Shown piece by piece: positions 1-8,178 of a DNA stretch of 64,000 nt. The DNA comes from Beijerinckiaceae bacterium (GTDB taxonomy: Bacteria > Pseudomonadota > Alphaproteobacteria > Rhizobiales > Beijerinckiaceae). The stretch lies in NCBI GenBank assembly GCA_947452455.1, contig CANGBX010000003.1, positions 62,001-126,000 of the forward strand, in the 5' to 3' direction. Below the pieces are notes generated by a model that was given only the letters and a program-made list of their open reading frames with translations, had not been told where the DNA came from and ran no database searches. Each line of letters begins with the position of its first letter. Position 1 is the first letter of the stretch. The position numbers were made by a program, and so were the translations under genes.

Positions 1-341
1 ACCGCATCGCGCGCAATCGACGCATCGACCTCTTGCGCCGCGACCGTGTTGATTACGTCGATCCGGATGATTTCGCGCTCGACATTCCAGATGAAAGCGG
101 CGTGGATGCAGACCGTCTGCTCGACTCGCAAACGCGCGATGACATTCTGCGCAGCGCGATGAAGCAATTGCCGTCCGAACAATTGGCGCTGGTGCAAATG
201 GCGTTCTTTGAAAGCCTGTCGCATTCAGAAATAGCTGAAAAAACGGGACTTCCACTCGGAACCGTAAAATCGCGTATTCGCCTTGCCTTCACGCGTCTTC
301 GTCGCGCGCTCGAGGCCAGCGGCGTTGTCGAAGCCGATTGA
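1..341 (+). CDS. ECF-type RNA polymerase sigma factor, C-terminal part (5' end outside window)
   Basis: This is the end of a sigma-70 family (ECF) factor that directs RNA polymerase to a stress or envelope regulon. The reading frame is open to the left edge and begins with RIARNRRIDLLRR, the end of sigma region 2, so the gene starts outside the window. An internal TTG at 33 is not the start. Region 4 follows: a helix-turn-helix with HSEIAEKTGLPLGTVKSRIR and a final basic helix. The stop at 339-341 lies directly against the stop of the convergent DUF1223 gene. No anti-sigma gene (ChrR-like) lies downstream on this strand, so any partner would be upstream of the window. The sigma-70 family assignment is firm; the subgroup and regulon are unknown. 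Confidence 0.9.
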   Translation, partial: RIARNRRIDLLRRDRVDYVDPDDFALDIPDESGVDADRLLDSQTRDDILRSAMKQLPSEQLALVQMAFFESLSHSEIAEKTGLPLGTVKSRIRLAFTRLRRALEASGVVEAD

Positions 342-1094
342 TTAGAGCGCGCCGCCCTTGCTGGCTGCGAGAATGGGCCCCAGCGTATCGCCCCAGGCCT
401 TCTGCACAATCACCACATAACCATCCGCATCATCCGCGCGCGCTTCGGGCAGGGGGATTTCAAATCGCGCCGGCGCGCCTGTCCAAAAACCAAGACGCAC
501 AATCGAGCGAACAACATTCGTATAGGTCACTTCGCGCCCGCGATTTTCACCGCGCCCGATAGCAACTGTGCGGTGCTTAACAATACGTAATAATTTGACG
601 CTGGCGCCACGCTCCATCTGCTCTTGGGCTTCACCCAGATCGACAATCAGCATGCCGTTGCGCTCGCTGAGTGAGAGAGGCGCCACCTCTTTCACGCGGG
701 CCGGTGATGTCTCTTCAACGAGCGACAGAATCTGCGAGCGATCCGAGCCCACGCCATGGGCCTGGCCATCGACAATCACTTGGGGCGTATAGACCTGATG
801 GTCTCCCCGGCTCTGGGAATAATGTTTCTGGCGTTGAGAGAATTCGGGGCGGGCGAGCGTGTCTTTCCAGCCGTTGTAATCCCAAATGTCCACCGGAAGT
901 GACAAGACGATCATATCTGCGCGATTGCGCGCCAGATCAGCCATCAGCGTATCGGCAGGCGGGCAAGACGAGCAGCCTTGGCTGGTAAAGAGCTCGACAA
1001 TGACGGGCCGCTCGCCCGCTTGGACTGGCGCAAGAGGAGCCGTCAGCGTGGCGCCAACCACGAAAGCTCCCAAAATAGCGCGCGCAAAACCCAT
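342..1094 (-). CDS. DUF1223 secreted thioredoxin-fold protein
   Basis: This is a secreted protein of the DUF1223 family, which has a thioredoxin-like fold and no settled function. An N-terminal hydrophobic segment ending APVQA looks like a signal peptide. It is followed by VELFTSQGCSSCPPAD, with a CSSC pair where thioredoxins have CxxC, and by YTPQVIVDG, the usual family motif before a cis-Pro-like position. The ATG at 1094 is preferred over a GTG nine bases upstream because AGAGGTGG lies 7-14 bases before it. Length (250 residues) is normal for the family. A role in periplasmic thiol-disulfide exchange is inference only. Confidence 0.88.
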   Translation of the reverse strand: MGFARAILGAFVVGATLTAPLAPVQAGERPVIVELFTSQGCSSCPPADTLMADLARNRADMIVLSLPVDIWDYNGWKDTLARPEFSQRQKHYSQSRGDHQVYTPQVIVDGQAHGVGSDRSQILSLVEETSPARVKEVAPLSLSERNGMLIVDLGEAQEQMERGASVKLLRIVKHRTVAIGRGENRGREVTYTNVVRSIVRLGFWTGAPARFEIPLPEARADDADGYVVIVQKAWGDTLGPILAASKGGAL

Positions 1095-1170
1095 TTCGAC
1101 CACCTCTGCAGGCTGTTTTAAAACAACTGCGGCAGAGGGCCACTCACATGCGGGTGAGCGGGGAGGTGGG

Positions 1171-2412
1171 CTAACGTCCTCTCAACATTGTGAGAACCTT
1201 GAGCCCAGGCCGACCATCCTCGGCCAGATTGGCGCGGCGCTGAATGTCGGCAATGGCGCCACGGGTCTTGGCGCCTATCGCTCCATCGGGTTCGCCTACA
1301 TCATAGCCGCGCGCAATCAGGAGCCGCTGCAGCTCACGTTTTTCAGCGCGCGACAGGCCCGGATCATCTGTGGGCCAAGGTGTGCGGATGCCGCCATGGC
1401 CCTTGAGCTGCTCCGACAGAAGCGAAATGGCGAGCGCGTAAGATGTCGCGCCATTGTAGGAAAAAATCGTATCGTAATTTTTGAAGACGAGAAAGGCGGG
1501 GCCTTCTGCTCCGGCTGGCAAAATAAGCCCGGCCGGACCCGGCCCGCTCAGCGGCTTTCCATCCAAACGCTGGATTCCAAGCTTCTTCCATTGCGCGAGC
1601 GGCTTCTTGTTTGAACGACCGGAAGCCCCGCCATATCCGGCGGGCACGCGCACTTCATAGCCCCAGATGGCGCCCGGCTGCCAACCGGCATTGCGCAAGA
1701 AATTCGCCGTCGAAGCCAGCGCATCGGGAATGGAATCGACGAGATTGGAATGGCCATCGCCGTCGCCATCAACGGCCAAGCGCAAATAAGTTGACGGCAT
1801 GAATTGCGTATGGCCGAAGGCGCCCGCCCAAGAACCGCGCAACTTCTCTGGCGCGAGATCACCGCGCGCGACAATCTTCAAAGCGGCCATGAATTCGGAG
1901 CGGAAATAATCACGCCGACGCGGCGCTGTGCAGGCGAGTGTCGAAAGAGATTGCGGAAGATAATAGCGACCTGCGATGCGGCCATAATCACTCTCTACGC
2001 CCCAGACGGCGGCCACAACATGATGATCGACACCAAATTGTTTTTCGGCTGAGCGCAAAGGTGTCGCGTATTTTTTCAACATGGCGCGACCATCGGTAAT
2101 TTTCTCAGCATCGACGAGCGAAGCAAGATAATCCCAAATGGGCGTCACAAATTCGGGCTGGGCTTCGGAGAGCTCAACAATCTTAGGATCAGGCTCAACG
2201 CCGCGCATCACACGATCAAAGAGCGCGGCAGGCACTCCTTGCGCTTCAGCTTGCGTGCGCAAATCGCCCACGCAGGATGCAAATTGCGCCTGCGCTGGAG
2301 CGGCACAGAATAAAAAAACCGTCATTGCGAGCATAGCGAAGCAATCCAGCCTTCGGCGTGAGGCTTTCTGGATTGTTTCGCCTTCGGCTCGCAATGACGG
2401 CTCGAATATCAC
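1171..2412 (-). CDS. Lytic murein transglycosylase, MltB/SLT_2 type with peptidoglycan-binding domain
   Basis: This periplasmic enzyme would cleave the glycan strands of peptidoglycan to 1,6-anhydro muropeptides. The SLT_2 domain fills about residues 45-340, with the likely catalytic Glu140 in WGVESDYGR and the family signature [13 protein letters not shown] peptidoglycan-binding domain 1 occupies the last 60 residues ([20 protein letters not shown]). The 5' end is odd. The longest frame begins with a GTG at 2412 that overlaps the leuD stop (GTGA), and residues 5-31 are then the translation of a palindromic repeat (2319-2400). Alternative starts, ATG 2334 or ATG 2325, also lie inside that repeat. 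The n-region RRRLD before the hydrophobic stretch favours reading through it. Product call is firm; start is unresolved. Confidence 0.9.
   Translation of the reverse strand: MIFEPSLRAEGETIQKASRRRLDCFAMLAMTVFLFCAAPAQAQFASCVGDLRTQAEAQGVPAALFDRVMRGVEPDPKIVELSEAQPEFVTPIWDYLASLVDAEKITDGRAMLKKYATPLRSAEKQFGVDHHVVAAVWGVESDYGRIAGRYYLPQSLSTLACTAPRRRDYFRSEFMAALKIVARGDLAPEKLRGSWAGAFGHTQFMPSTYLRLAVDGDGDGHSNLVDSIPDALASTANFLRNAGWQPGAIWGYEVRVPAGYGGASGRSNKKPLAQWKKLGIQRLDGKPLSGPGPAGLILPAGAEGPAFLVFKNYDTIFSYNGATSYALAISLLSEQLKGHGGIRTPWPTDDPGLSRAEKRELQRLLIARGYDVGEPDGAIGAKTRGAIADIQRRANLAEDGRPGLKVLTMLRGR
2319..2400. repeat. REP-like palindrome copy 1 (between leuD and the transglycosylase)
   Basis: An 82-base element with perfect 13-base inverted ends, CCGTCATTGCGAG and CTCGCAATGACGG. 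The inner arms GAAGCAATCCAG and CTGGATTGTTTC are also inverted, so the whole can fold into one long imperfect hairpin. It lies 8 bases after the leuD stop and covers the start region of the transglycosylase. It shares ends and inner arms with the copies at 7547, 9413, 11803 and 22873. Confidence 0.9.
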
Positions 2413-3011
2413 GCCCAGGCGTGCTTGTTATGCTTCTCTTCGAAAGAGGTGATCTGGGCTTCCTTGACCAAAGTCAGGCCGATCGCATCAAGACCGTTCA
2501 ACAAGCAATGCTTGTTGGACTCGTCGATATCGAATTTCACCACGCCACCATCGGGGCCGGTGATTTCCTGCTTGGCCAGATCAATGGAGAGCGTGGCATT
2601 GGAGCCGCGCGAGGCATCATCCATCAGCTTCTTGAGATCTTCTTTCGAGACCTTGGCCGGCAGAATGCCGTTCTGGAAGCAATTGTTGTAAAAGATGTCA
2701 GCAAAGCTCGTCGAGATGACGCAGCGAATGCCGTAGTCGAGCAGAGCCCAAGGCGCATGTTCACGCGAAGAGCCGCAGCCGAAATTATCTTCAGCCACGA
2801 TGATCGTTGCCTTGCGATATGCGGGCTTGTTGAGCACGAAATCGGGGTTCTCCGAACCATCATCCTTGAAGCGCAGCTCCGAGAAGAGACCCGAGCCCAG
2901 ACCCGTGCGGGCAATGGTCTTCAGATACTGCTTCGGGATGATCATATCCGTGTCGATATTGGTGATCGGCAGGGGGGCTGCGACGCCCGTGAGGGTCGTG
3001 AACTTGTCCAT
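2409..3011 (-). CDS. leuD: 3-isopropylmalate dehydratase small subunit
   Basis: The small subunit of isopropylmalate isomerase pairs with LeuC (4438-5847) to convert 2- to 3-isopropylmalate in leucine synthesis. The 200-residue length and the motifs [14 protein letters not shown] near residue 20 and [13 protein letters not shown] near residue 76 are typical. The start is the ATG at 3011 (MDKFTTLTG). LeuC lies upstream on the same strand, but a toxin-antitoxin pair, a metallopeptidase and a terminator intervene, so leuC and leuD are not one simple operon here. The stop overlaps a possible GTG start of the following transglycosylase. Confidence 0.97.
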   Translation of the reverse strand: MDKFTTLTGVAAPLPITNIDTDMIIPKQYLKTIARTGLGSGLFSELRFKDDGSENPDFVLNKPAYRKATIIVAEDNFGCGSSREHAPWALLDYGIRCVISTSFADIFYNNCFQNGILPAKVSKEDLKKLMDDASRGSNATLSIDLAKQEITGPDGGVVKFDIDESNKHCLLNGLDAIGLTLVKEAQITSFEEKHNKHAWA

Positions 3012-3096
3012 CGGGTTTAAGTCCGTTGTGTCAGAGCAGATGCCGCCCGAAGGGCAGCAGGATCGGGCTTTTCAATGAAGCCTCAGGGCGCGCGGG

Positions 3097-3468
3097 TCAA
3101 GGGGAAGTGACGGGCTCTGGCTGGAGAGCTTCCTCGACCATGCGCGGGTTTTTGCCAATGACACGTAGGAAAGCCATGGAAAAACTGTCCGGCAAATAGC
3201 GGCCCTGCTCCCAATCCCTCAAGCGAGCAACATTGAGGGCAAAGCGCTCGGCAAACTTATCTTGGCTCAAGCCCGTCGCCTCGCGCGTATGACGCACGAA
3301 ACGACCTGTCCAACCGCGCTGCAGCTCCTCATCTGTCGAGGGCGGATTGTCAGGATCATCGAGTGCATTCTGCTCGATCTCTTCAGGTGTCATCGCCTCA
3401 AGGCGCGCCCACTCTTCGGGCGTCATTTTGCTCGGGACCTCACCACGCTTATAGCGAACGATACCCAT
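3097..3468 (-). CDS. XRE-family helix-turn-helix antitoxin (partner of BrnT-like toxin)
   Basis: This is a DNA-binding protein, probably the antitoxin of a type II pair with the toxin gene that overlaps it upstream. The N-terminal half is acidic and carries a TPEEWARLEAMTPEEIEQ helix. The C-terminal half is an XRE/Cro-type HTH (TGLSQDKFAERFALNVARLRDWEQGR) followed by PDSFSMAFLRVI. The ATG at 3468 (MGIVRYKRGE) is chosen because AGAGGA lies 9-14 bases upstream; the longer reading to 3528 would run 80 bases into the toxin. From 3468 the overlap with the toxin is 20 bases, which implies translational coupling. Classical BrnA antitoxins have a ribbon-helix-helix fold, so this HTH partner is a variant arrangement. 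Confidence 0.85.
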   Translation of the reverse strand: MGIVRYKRGEVPSKMTPEEWARLEAMTPEEIEQNALDDPDNPPSTDEELQRGWTGRFVRHTREATGLSQDKFAERFALNVARLRDWEQGRYLPDSFSMAFLRVIGKNPRMVEEALQPEPVTSP

Positions 3469-3736
3469 ATTGACGTTCCTCTTTAGGGTTTGCTCTTCTC
3501 GCTGAAATGATCCGGCAGATGGTTCCACGAACCGTGAAAACGACTGTGAAGAGCTGTCCGCGAAAGCGCCCCACCACTTTCAAGCGATCCTCAAGATCAA
3601 GGCTGCGGGTCGCATCCCATTCTTGACGCTTTGGATCCTCGAAAATGAGCACAGCTTCGTTAAAGGCAAAGCCATGTTTCTTCAGGTTGGACGTAGCTTT
3701 TGGCTCGTCCCATTCAAAATCACTGGGCTCAAACAT
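3449..3736 (-). CDS. brnT: BrnT-family ribonuclease toxin
   Basis: This is a BrnT/DUF497 toxin, a family of RelE-like mRNA-cleaving toxins. The family motifs are FEWDEPKATSNLKKHG at the start, FNEAVLIFEDP, then EDRLKVVGRFRGQLFTVVFTVRG and IISARRANPKEERQY, matching the usual catalytic and C-terminal region. The ATG at 3736 gives 95 residues, the family's usual size; an upstream TTG at 3760 would add eight residues. A perfect palindrome covers this start codon and may be the autoregulatory operator. The toxin precedes its antitoxin and overlaps it by 20 bases, the order seen in brnTA. Confidence 0.88.
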   Translation of the reverse strand: MFEPSDFEWDEPKATSNLKKHGFAFNEAVLIFEDPKRQEWDATRSLDLEDRLKVVGRFRGQLFTVVFTVRGTICRIISARRANPKEERQYGYRSL

Positions 3737-3751
3737 ACGGGTATCCCGTAT
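3735..3751. promoter_or_regulatory. Palindromic operator candidate of the toxin-antitoxin pair
   Basis: ATACGGGTATCCCGTAT is a perfect 7-base inverted repeat with a 3-base centre, overlapping the likely ATG start of brnT. An AT-rich stretch with TTGATT lies just upstream on the minus strand. Such a site fits binding by the XRE antitoxin to repress the pair. This is inference from position and symmetry. Confidence 0.55.
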
Positions 3752-3790
3752 AAAAATCAATTAAAAATCACATCTCAAAAAACAATGTCA

Positions 3791-4195
3791 TCATACCACA
3801 CCCGCCTCAATCGCCTCCATATCCTCGTCCGAAAAGCCGAAATGGTGGCCGATCTCGTGCACGAGCACATGGGTGATGATGGCGCCCAGCGTCTCGTCAT
3901 GGGCTGCCCAATAATCGAGGATCGGTCGGCGGTAGAGCCAGATCATATTGGGGAATTCGCCCGTCTCCATCATCGCCTCGCGCTGCGCCAGGCCGCGCCC
4001 GCGAAACAGACCCAACAGATCAAACTCGCTCTCGCACTCCATGTCATCGAGCGTTTCCTCATCAGGAAAATCATCGATGTGAATGATGAGGCCCTCGCAC
4101 AGCGCGCGAAATTCTTCCGGCAGCGCGCCATAGGCTGCATCGGCTAGCCCTTGGAAATCTTCAAGTGAGGGCGCCTTGGCGTGGCTCCAATCCAT
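3791..4195 (-). CDS. Zincin-like metallopeptidase family protein (PF06262)
   Basis: A small cytoplasmic protein of the 'metallopeptidase family' (zincin_1, formerly DUF1025) whose substrate is unknown. The zinc motif HEIGHHFG with a downstream Glu (EDMEAIE) is at the C-terminal end, preceded by the family's IIHIDDFPDEET segment and IWLYRRPILDYW. The ATG at 4195 gives 134 residues beginning MDWSHAKAPSLEDF. Longer readings would run through the preceding small membrane peptide gene, whose TGA ends 3 bases before this ATG, so the two are probably co-translated. The family call is firm; proteolytic activity is not shown. Confidence 0.88.
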   Translation of the reverse strand: MDWSHAKAPSLEDFQGLADAAYGALPEEFRALCEGLIIHIDDFPDEETLDDMECESEFDLLGLFRGRGLAQREAMMETGEFPNMIWLYRRPILDYWAAHDETLGAIITHVLVHEIGHHFGFSDEDMEAIEAGVV

Positions 4196-4197
4196 TT

Positions 4198-4314
4198 TCA
4201 GAAAAACCATCCCGTTGCCAAATTGAGCGCGAGCAAGCCCAGAAACAGAAAGCCGAGCGTGCGCCCAATCCGCCGCGCCCAAATCTCAACTTCATCTGGC
4301 CTGTCTTCTCTCAT
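4198..4314 (-). CDS. Small single-span membrane protein, 38 residues
   Basis: This is a short open frame, ATG at 4314 to TGA at 4198. It encodes a charged N-terminus (MREDRPDEVEIWARRIG) and one hydrophobic helix (FLFLGLLALNLATGWFF). The charge distribution is that of a real one-span inner-membrane peptide. The stop lies 2 bases before the metallopeptidase ATG, so the two genes form a tight pair. No clear Shine-Dalgarno sequence precedes it. No function is known; it may position or regulate the metallopeptidase. Confidence 0.6.
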   Translation of the reverse strand: MREDRPDEVEIWARRIGRTLGFLFLGLLALNLATGWFF

Positions 4315-4334
4315 GAAAAAAATCTAGCACAGCT

Positions 4335-4370
4335 GCAAAAGAAAAGGACCGGCACTCAGGCCGGCCCTTC
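4335..4370 (-). terminator. Rho-independent terminator after leuC
   Basis: On the minus strand AAGGGCCGGC, a 6-base loop and GCCGGTCCTT form a 10-pair stem with one mismatch, followed by TTCTTTT. It lies about 70 bases past the leuC stop and ends that transcript before the small membrane peptide gene. Confidence 0.75.
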
Positions 4371-4388
4371 AAACACCTTCGCGTCAAA

Positions 4389-4424
4389 TGGATTGCCGCG
4401 TCGCTACGCTCCTCGCAATGACGA
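4389..4424. repeat. Half copy of the REP-like palindrome, after leuC
   Basis: Only one arm is present: GGATTGCC, a variable spacer, and the outer end CTCGCAATGACG. It lies about 14 bases past the leuC stop at 4438, the same stop-proximal position as the full copies, and is followed on the minus strand by a normal terminator. Confidence 0.7.
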
Positions 4425-4437
4425 CCCTATGGGTTCG

Positions 4438-5847
4438 TCAGTTCCACTTGCGAATATCGACAAAGTGGCCCGCAATCGCGGCGGCTGCCGCCATGGCTGG
4501 CGAGACAAGATGCGTGCGGCCCTTGAAGCCTTGGCGGCCTTCAAAGTTGCGGTTCGAGGTTGACGCACAACGCTCGCCTGGTGCCAGCTTGTCGGGGTTC
4601 ATCGCCAGACACATGGAGCAGCCAGGTTCACGCCATTCGAAACCGGCGGCCACAAAAATCTTGTCGAGACCTTCGGCTTCCGCCTGATCTTTCACAAGAC
4701 CAGAGCCGGGCACAACCATCGCATTCACATGGGCTGCCACCTTCTTGCCTTCGACAACCTTTGCAGCTGCGCGCAAATCTTCGATGCGGCCATTGGTGCA
4801 TGAGCCGATGAAAGCGCGGTCGATCTTCAGATCGGTGATCTTCTCACCGCCCTTGAGACCCATGTAATCGAGCGAACGCTGCAGCTTCGCTTTGTGCTGA
4901 TCATCGCGACCATCTTCCACACGCGGCACTTGGCCTTCAATCGAAGACACGTCTTCAGGAGACGTGCCCCAAGTGACGATAGGCGGCAGATTGGCGGCAT
5001 CAAGTTCGATGACGGAATCGAAATGCGCGCCTTCATCCGTGTGCAGCGTTTTCCAATAGCGCACGGCTTCATCCCACGCCGCACCCTTGGGCGCTTTCGG
5101 GCGATCTTTCAGATAAGCGAACGTCTTTTCATCGGGCGCGATGAGACCTGCGCGTGCACCACCTTCAATGGTCATGTTGCAGACAGTCATGCGGCCTTCC
5201 ATCGACAGATCGCGAATGGCTTCACCCGCGAATTCGATGACGTGGCCCGTGCCGCCTGCTGTGCCGATCTTACCGATGATGGCGAGAATGATGTCTTTCG
5301 CAGTGACGCCAGCCGGCAGCTTGCCGTTGACCTTCACCAACATGTTCTTGGCTTTTTTCTGGATCAGCGTTTGGGTGGCGAGCACATGCTCGACTTCCGA
5401 TGTGCCGATGCCATGCGCAAGCGCACCAAAAGCGCCATGCGTGGATGTGTGGCTATCGCCGCAGACAATCGTTGTGCCAGGCAGCGTGAAACCCTGCTCC
5501 GGGCCGATGATGTGCACAATGCCCTGACGCTTGTCGAAAGCATCATAATATTCGAGACCGAAGTCAGCGGCGTTCTGCGCCAGCTGTTCGATCTGTGCCT
5601 TGGATTCCGGATCGATGACATCGGCACGCGCATCAGCGGTCGTGGGCACATTGTGGTCCACCACAAGCAGCGTCTTTTCCGGCGCGCGCACTTTGCGCTT
5701 GGCCATGCGCAGGCCTTCGAACGCCTGCGGGCTGGTCACTTCATGGACGAGATGGCGGTCGATATAGAGAAGCGAAGCACCATCTGGCTGAGCGTCGACA
5801 ACATGGTCATCCCAGATCTTGTCATAGAGTGTGCGCAGCTTTGCCAT
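4438..5847 (-). CDS. leuC: 3-isopropylmalate dehydratase large subunit
   Basis: This is the iron-sulfur catalytic subunit of isopropylmalate isomerase, working with LeuD in leucine synthesis. It has the normal 469 residues. Visible motifs are [21 protein letters not shown] near residue 130, [14 protein letters not shown] near residue 348 (first cluster cysteine) and [19 protein letters not shown] near residue 400 (remaining cluster cysteines). The ATG at 5847 is preceded by GAGGACG at about 8-14 bases. It is separately terminated and not directly joined to leuD. No leucine-codon leader peptide is seen in the 190 bases upstream. Confidence 0.97.
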   Translation of the reverse strand: MAKLRTLYDKIWDDHVVDAQPDGASLLYIDRHLVHEVTSPQAFEGLRMAKRKVRAPEKTLLVVDHNVPTTADARADVIDPESKAQIEQLAQNAADFGLEYYDAFDKRQGIVHIIGPEQGFTLPGTTIVCGDSHTSTHGAFGALAHGIGTSEVEHVLATQTLIQKKAKNMLVKVNGKLPAGVTAKDIILAIIGKIGTAGGTGHVIEFAGEAIRDLSMEGRMTVCNMTIEGGARAGLIAPDEKTFAYLKDRPKAPKGAAWDEAVRYWKTLHTDEGAHFDSVIELDAANLPPIVTWGTSPEDVSSIEGQVPRVEDGRDDQHKAKLQRSLDYMGLKGGEKITDLKIDRAFIGSCTNGRIEDLRAAAKVVEGKKVAAHVNAMVVPGSGLVKDQAEAEGLDKIFVAAGFEWREPGCSMCLAMNPDKLAPGERCASTSNRNFEGRQGFKGRTHLVSPAMAAAAAIAGHFVDIRKWN

Positions 5848-6037
5848 GTTGTCTCGTCCTCGGATCGTGCCGGAGCGCCCCTTGGGCGGGCGGTCTCTTC
5901 ATTTAATGGCCGTCTCATAGCCGAAAAAGGGGGGCGAGGGGAAGGATTTTGGGCCAAAGACATGCGCAATCGCCGCTGGCGGCGAGGCTCGGCTCCCGAT
6001 AGTTTGTGGTCTGTCCGGACCTTGTGAGGAAAACACC

Positions 6038-6445
6038 GTGTTTGAGCGCCCAAAAGTTGCCCCCTATCTGACGGTTTCCCCTGCCATGGGGGCGATTGCC
6101 TTTTACACGGCCGTCTTTGGCGCAACGCAAAAAGCGCTGATGCCCTCACCCGATGGCCTGCGGATCATGCACTGCGAGCTTACCATCAATGGCGGCTCGG
6201 TCATGCTGGCCGATGCCTTTCTCGAATATGGCCAGACGCGCCCGCCCATCCCTGGCGAGCCCGTGACCATGTCAGTCAGTCTCGAATTCGACAGCAAGCA
6301 GCAGCTGGAAGATGTTTTTGCCAAAGCGACCAGCCTGGGCGCCAAGGGCGATGTGCAGCCGACCAATTCCTTCTGGGGCACACGTTTTGCGGTGATCCGT
6401 GATCCGTTCGGCCACCGCTGGATGCTGAATGGGCCTTTGAGCTGA
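6038..6445 (+). CDS. VOC-superfamily (PhnB/glyoxalase-like) protein
   Basis: A 135-residue vicinal oxygen chelate protein of the PhnB-like subgroup. The first beta-alpha-beta unit starts VAPYLTVSPAMGAIAFYTAVFGATQK, and the end has the typical FWGTRFAVIRDPFGHRWML. The family includes metalloenzymes and antibiotic-binding proteins; the substrate cannot be told here. The start is a GTG at 6038 with GAGGAAA 7-13 bases before it. It is transcribed opposite to leuC and probably monocistronic, with the beta-lactamase-fold gene 124 bases downstream. Confidence 0.85.
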   Translation: MFERPKVAPYLTVSPAMGAIAFYTAVFGATQKALMPSPDGLRIMHCELTINGGSVMLADAFLEYGQTRPPIPGEPVTMSVSLEFDSKQQLEDVFAKATSLGAKGDVQPTNSFWGTRFAVIRDPFGHRWMLNGPLS

Positions 6446-6569
6446 GCTTCTCCAAAGCTGGACTTGCAGAGGGCCGTAAAAACAGCGAGCCTCCTTCAGC
6501 GAACGCAAACCGGCGGCCCATCTTGGCCGTAAACCAAGCGTTCCAAAAATTTTGAAGGAGGAATTGCCC

Positions 6570-7541
6570 ATGATAGAGATCACGCGCCGTGACGCGCTCG
6601 GCACATTGGCTGCCGGTGCCGCTCTTGCTGCCACTCCCGCTTTCGCAGCCGCCCCGATTGTCGGCAAACAGGCTGCTGGCGTCTATCGCAACAAGATCGG
6701 CGATATGGAAGTCACCATCGTCACCGATGGTGCCCGCACATTCCCCATGCCCGAGACCTTCGTGCGCAATGTCGCCAAGGAAGAAGTTGGCAAGTCGCTC
6801 GAAGCCTCCGCCATGTCGCTGGCGCGCATGACGGTGCCTTACAATCCCATGCTCATCAACACGGGCGGCAAGCTTGTGCTTGTCGACACAGGCAATGGTG
6901 AAGGCGATACCAAGGGCGAAGTCGGCTACCTGCTCCCCAATATGGCTGCGGCGGGCGTTGACCCCAAGCAAGTCGATGTTGTGGTCATCACCCATTTCCA
7001 CGGCGATCATATTATGGGTCTGCGCCGTGCAGATGGTGCACTCGCTTTCCCCAATGCCGAAGTGAAAGTTCCGGCCGCCGAATGGGCGTTTTGGATGAGC
7101 GACGAGAATATGAACAAAGCGCCCGACGCGATGAAGGGTGCTTTCCAACTCGTGCGCAAAATCTTTGGCAATATGGGTGATCGCCTCACCCAATATGAAA
7201 TGGATAAAGAAGTTGCGTCCGGCATCACGCCTTTTGCAACACCGGGCCACACACCGGGTCACACATCGCTTGCTTTGCAATCGGGCAATGCGCGCATGAT
7301 TGTGCAGGGTGATGTCACCAATATCCCCGCGCTCTTCCTGCGCAATCCGGGCTGGCATGTGATGTTTGATATGGATGCAGCCAAGGCCGAAGACACACGC
7401 CGCCGCTTCTATGATCGCGCCTCTGCCGACAAAACTTTGGTCGGCGGCTTCCACTTCCCCTTCCCAGCCCTTGGCTATGTCGAGAAAGATGGCGCGAATA
7501 ATTTCAAACTTGTGCCGGTTGTGTGGAGCCCCACGCTTTAA
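6570..7541 (+). CDS. Tat-exported metallo-beta-lactamase-fold hydrolase
   Basis: A periplasmic MBL-fold hydrolase of unknown substrate. The N-terminus EITRRDALGTLAAGAALAAT is a twin-arginine signal ending at AFA. The metal-binding motif THFHGDH is near residue 142, with further ligands at TPGHTPGH and QGDVTN and a C-terminal GGFHFPFP. The ATG at 6570 is 7 bases after a strong AAGGAGGA. At 323 residues it resembles the quorum-quenching/lactonase-like subgroup, but that assignment is not certain. A REP-like palindrome begins 6 bases after the stop, followed by a strong terminator. Confidence 0.88.
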   Translation: MIEITRRDALGTLAAGAALAATPAFAAAPIVGKQAAGVYRNKIGDMEVTIVTDGARTFPMPETFVRNVAKEEVGKSLEASAMSLARMTVPYNPMLINTGGKLVLVDTGNGEGDTKGEVGYLLPNMAAAGVDPKQVDVVVITHFHGDHIMGLRRADGALAFPNAEVKVPAAEWAFWMSDENMNKAPDAMKGAFQLVRKIFGNMGDRLTQYEMDKEVASGITPFATPGHTPGHTSLALQSGNARMIVQGDVTNIPALFLRNPGWHVMFDMDAAKAEDTRRRFYDRASADKTLVGGFHFPFPALGYVEKDGANNFKLVPVVWSPTL

Positions 7542-7546
7542 GCGCT

Positions 7547-7636
7547 CGTCATTGCGAGGAGGGCTTTAGCCCGACGCGGCAAACCAGAAGCCACATGTGA
7601 GTATTCTGGTTTGCTTCGCTTCGCTCGCAATGACGG
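7547..7636. repeat. REP-like palindrome copy 2 (after the MBL-fold gene)
   Basis: A 90-base element with ends CGTCATTGCGAG and CTCGCAATGACG and inner inverted arms GCAAACCAGAA and TTCTGGTTTGC. It begins 6 bases past the stop of the MBL-fold hydrolase gene. The arms differ in bases from copy 1 but keep pairing, which argues for selection on the fold. Confidence 0.9.
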
Positions 7637-7652
7637 GGGACACACCAAAAAG

Positions 7653-7684
7653 AAAAAGCCCGGCGCGAAGCCGGGCTTTTTTAT
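7653..7684. terminator. Bidirectional rho-independent terminator between the MBL-fold gene and rplS
   Basis: GCCCGGC, loop GCGAA, GCCGGGC, with an A-run before and TTTTTT after, so it works on both strands. It ends the plus-strand MBL-fold gene and the minus-strand rpsP-rimM-trmD-rplS operon. Confidence 0.9.
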
Positions 7685-7704
7685 TCTCGTTACGAGGAGA
7701 CCGA

Positions 7705-8082
7705 TTAGGCCTTCTTCTCGCTGTAATCCTGACGCTCGGCGATACGGGCCGACTTACCGCGACGATCGCGCAGGTAGTACAGCTTGGCGCGACGCACCTT
7801 ACCGCGACGGACGACCTTGATGGAGTCGATGTTCGGCGAGTGGATCGGGAACACGCGCTCCACGCCTTCGCCATAAGAAATCTTGCGGACGGTGAAGCTC
7901 TCATTGAGACCACCGCCATTGCGCGCGATGCAAACGCCTTCGTAAGCCTGAACGCGCGAGCGCTCGCCTTCCTTGACCTTCACATTGACGATGACAGTAT
8001 CACCCGGCTGGAAAGCAGGGATGGGACGAGCGGCGACAAGCTTGGCAGCCTGCTCGGCTTCGAGCTGCTGAATAATGTTCAT
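7705..8082 (-). CDS. rplS: 50S ribosomal protein L19
   Basis: L19 sits at the interface of the two ribosomal subunits. The 125-residue protein starts [13 protein letters not shown], contains [24 protein letters not shown] and [31 protein letters not shown], and has the short alphaproteobacterial lysine-rich tail. It is last in the rpsP-rimM-trmD-rplS order, 96 bases after trmD. A small hairpin (AGCGTT-AACGCT) lies in that interval. A bidirectional terminator follows. Confidence 0.98.
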   Translation of the reverse strand: MNIIQQLEAEQAAKLVAARPIPAFQPGDTVIVNVKVKEGERSRVQAYEGVCIARNGGGLNESFTVRKISYGEGVERVFPIHSPNIDSIKVVRRGKVRRAKLYYLRDRRGKSARIAERQDYSEKKA

Positions 8083-8178
8083 TTTGGTATCTCCGTTTCG
8101 CCTCGTTGGGCGAGCGTTTCGGAACGCTGTTTTAATTGATGGGGGGTCTATACAGGCCCCAAATGGCCTTGTCGACTC

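Noticed and set aside
5848-6037. Leader upstream of leuC considered for leucine attenuation
   Set aside because: No short frame with a run of leucine codons and no alternating hairpins were found.
8083-8178. Interval between trmD and rplS considered as a ribosomal-protein leader
   Set aside because: Only one short hairpin (6 pairs) is visible and no conserved leader pattern can be recognised, so it is not listed as a regulatory feature.
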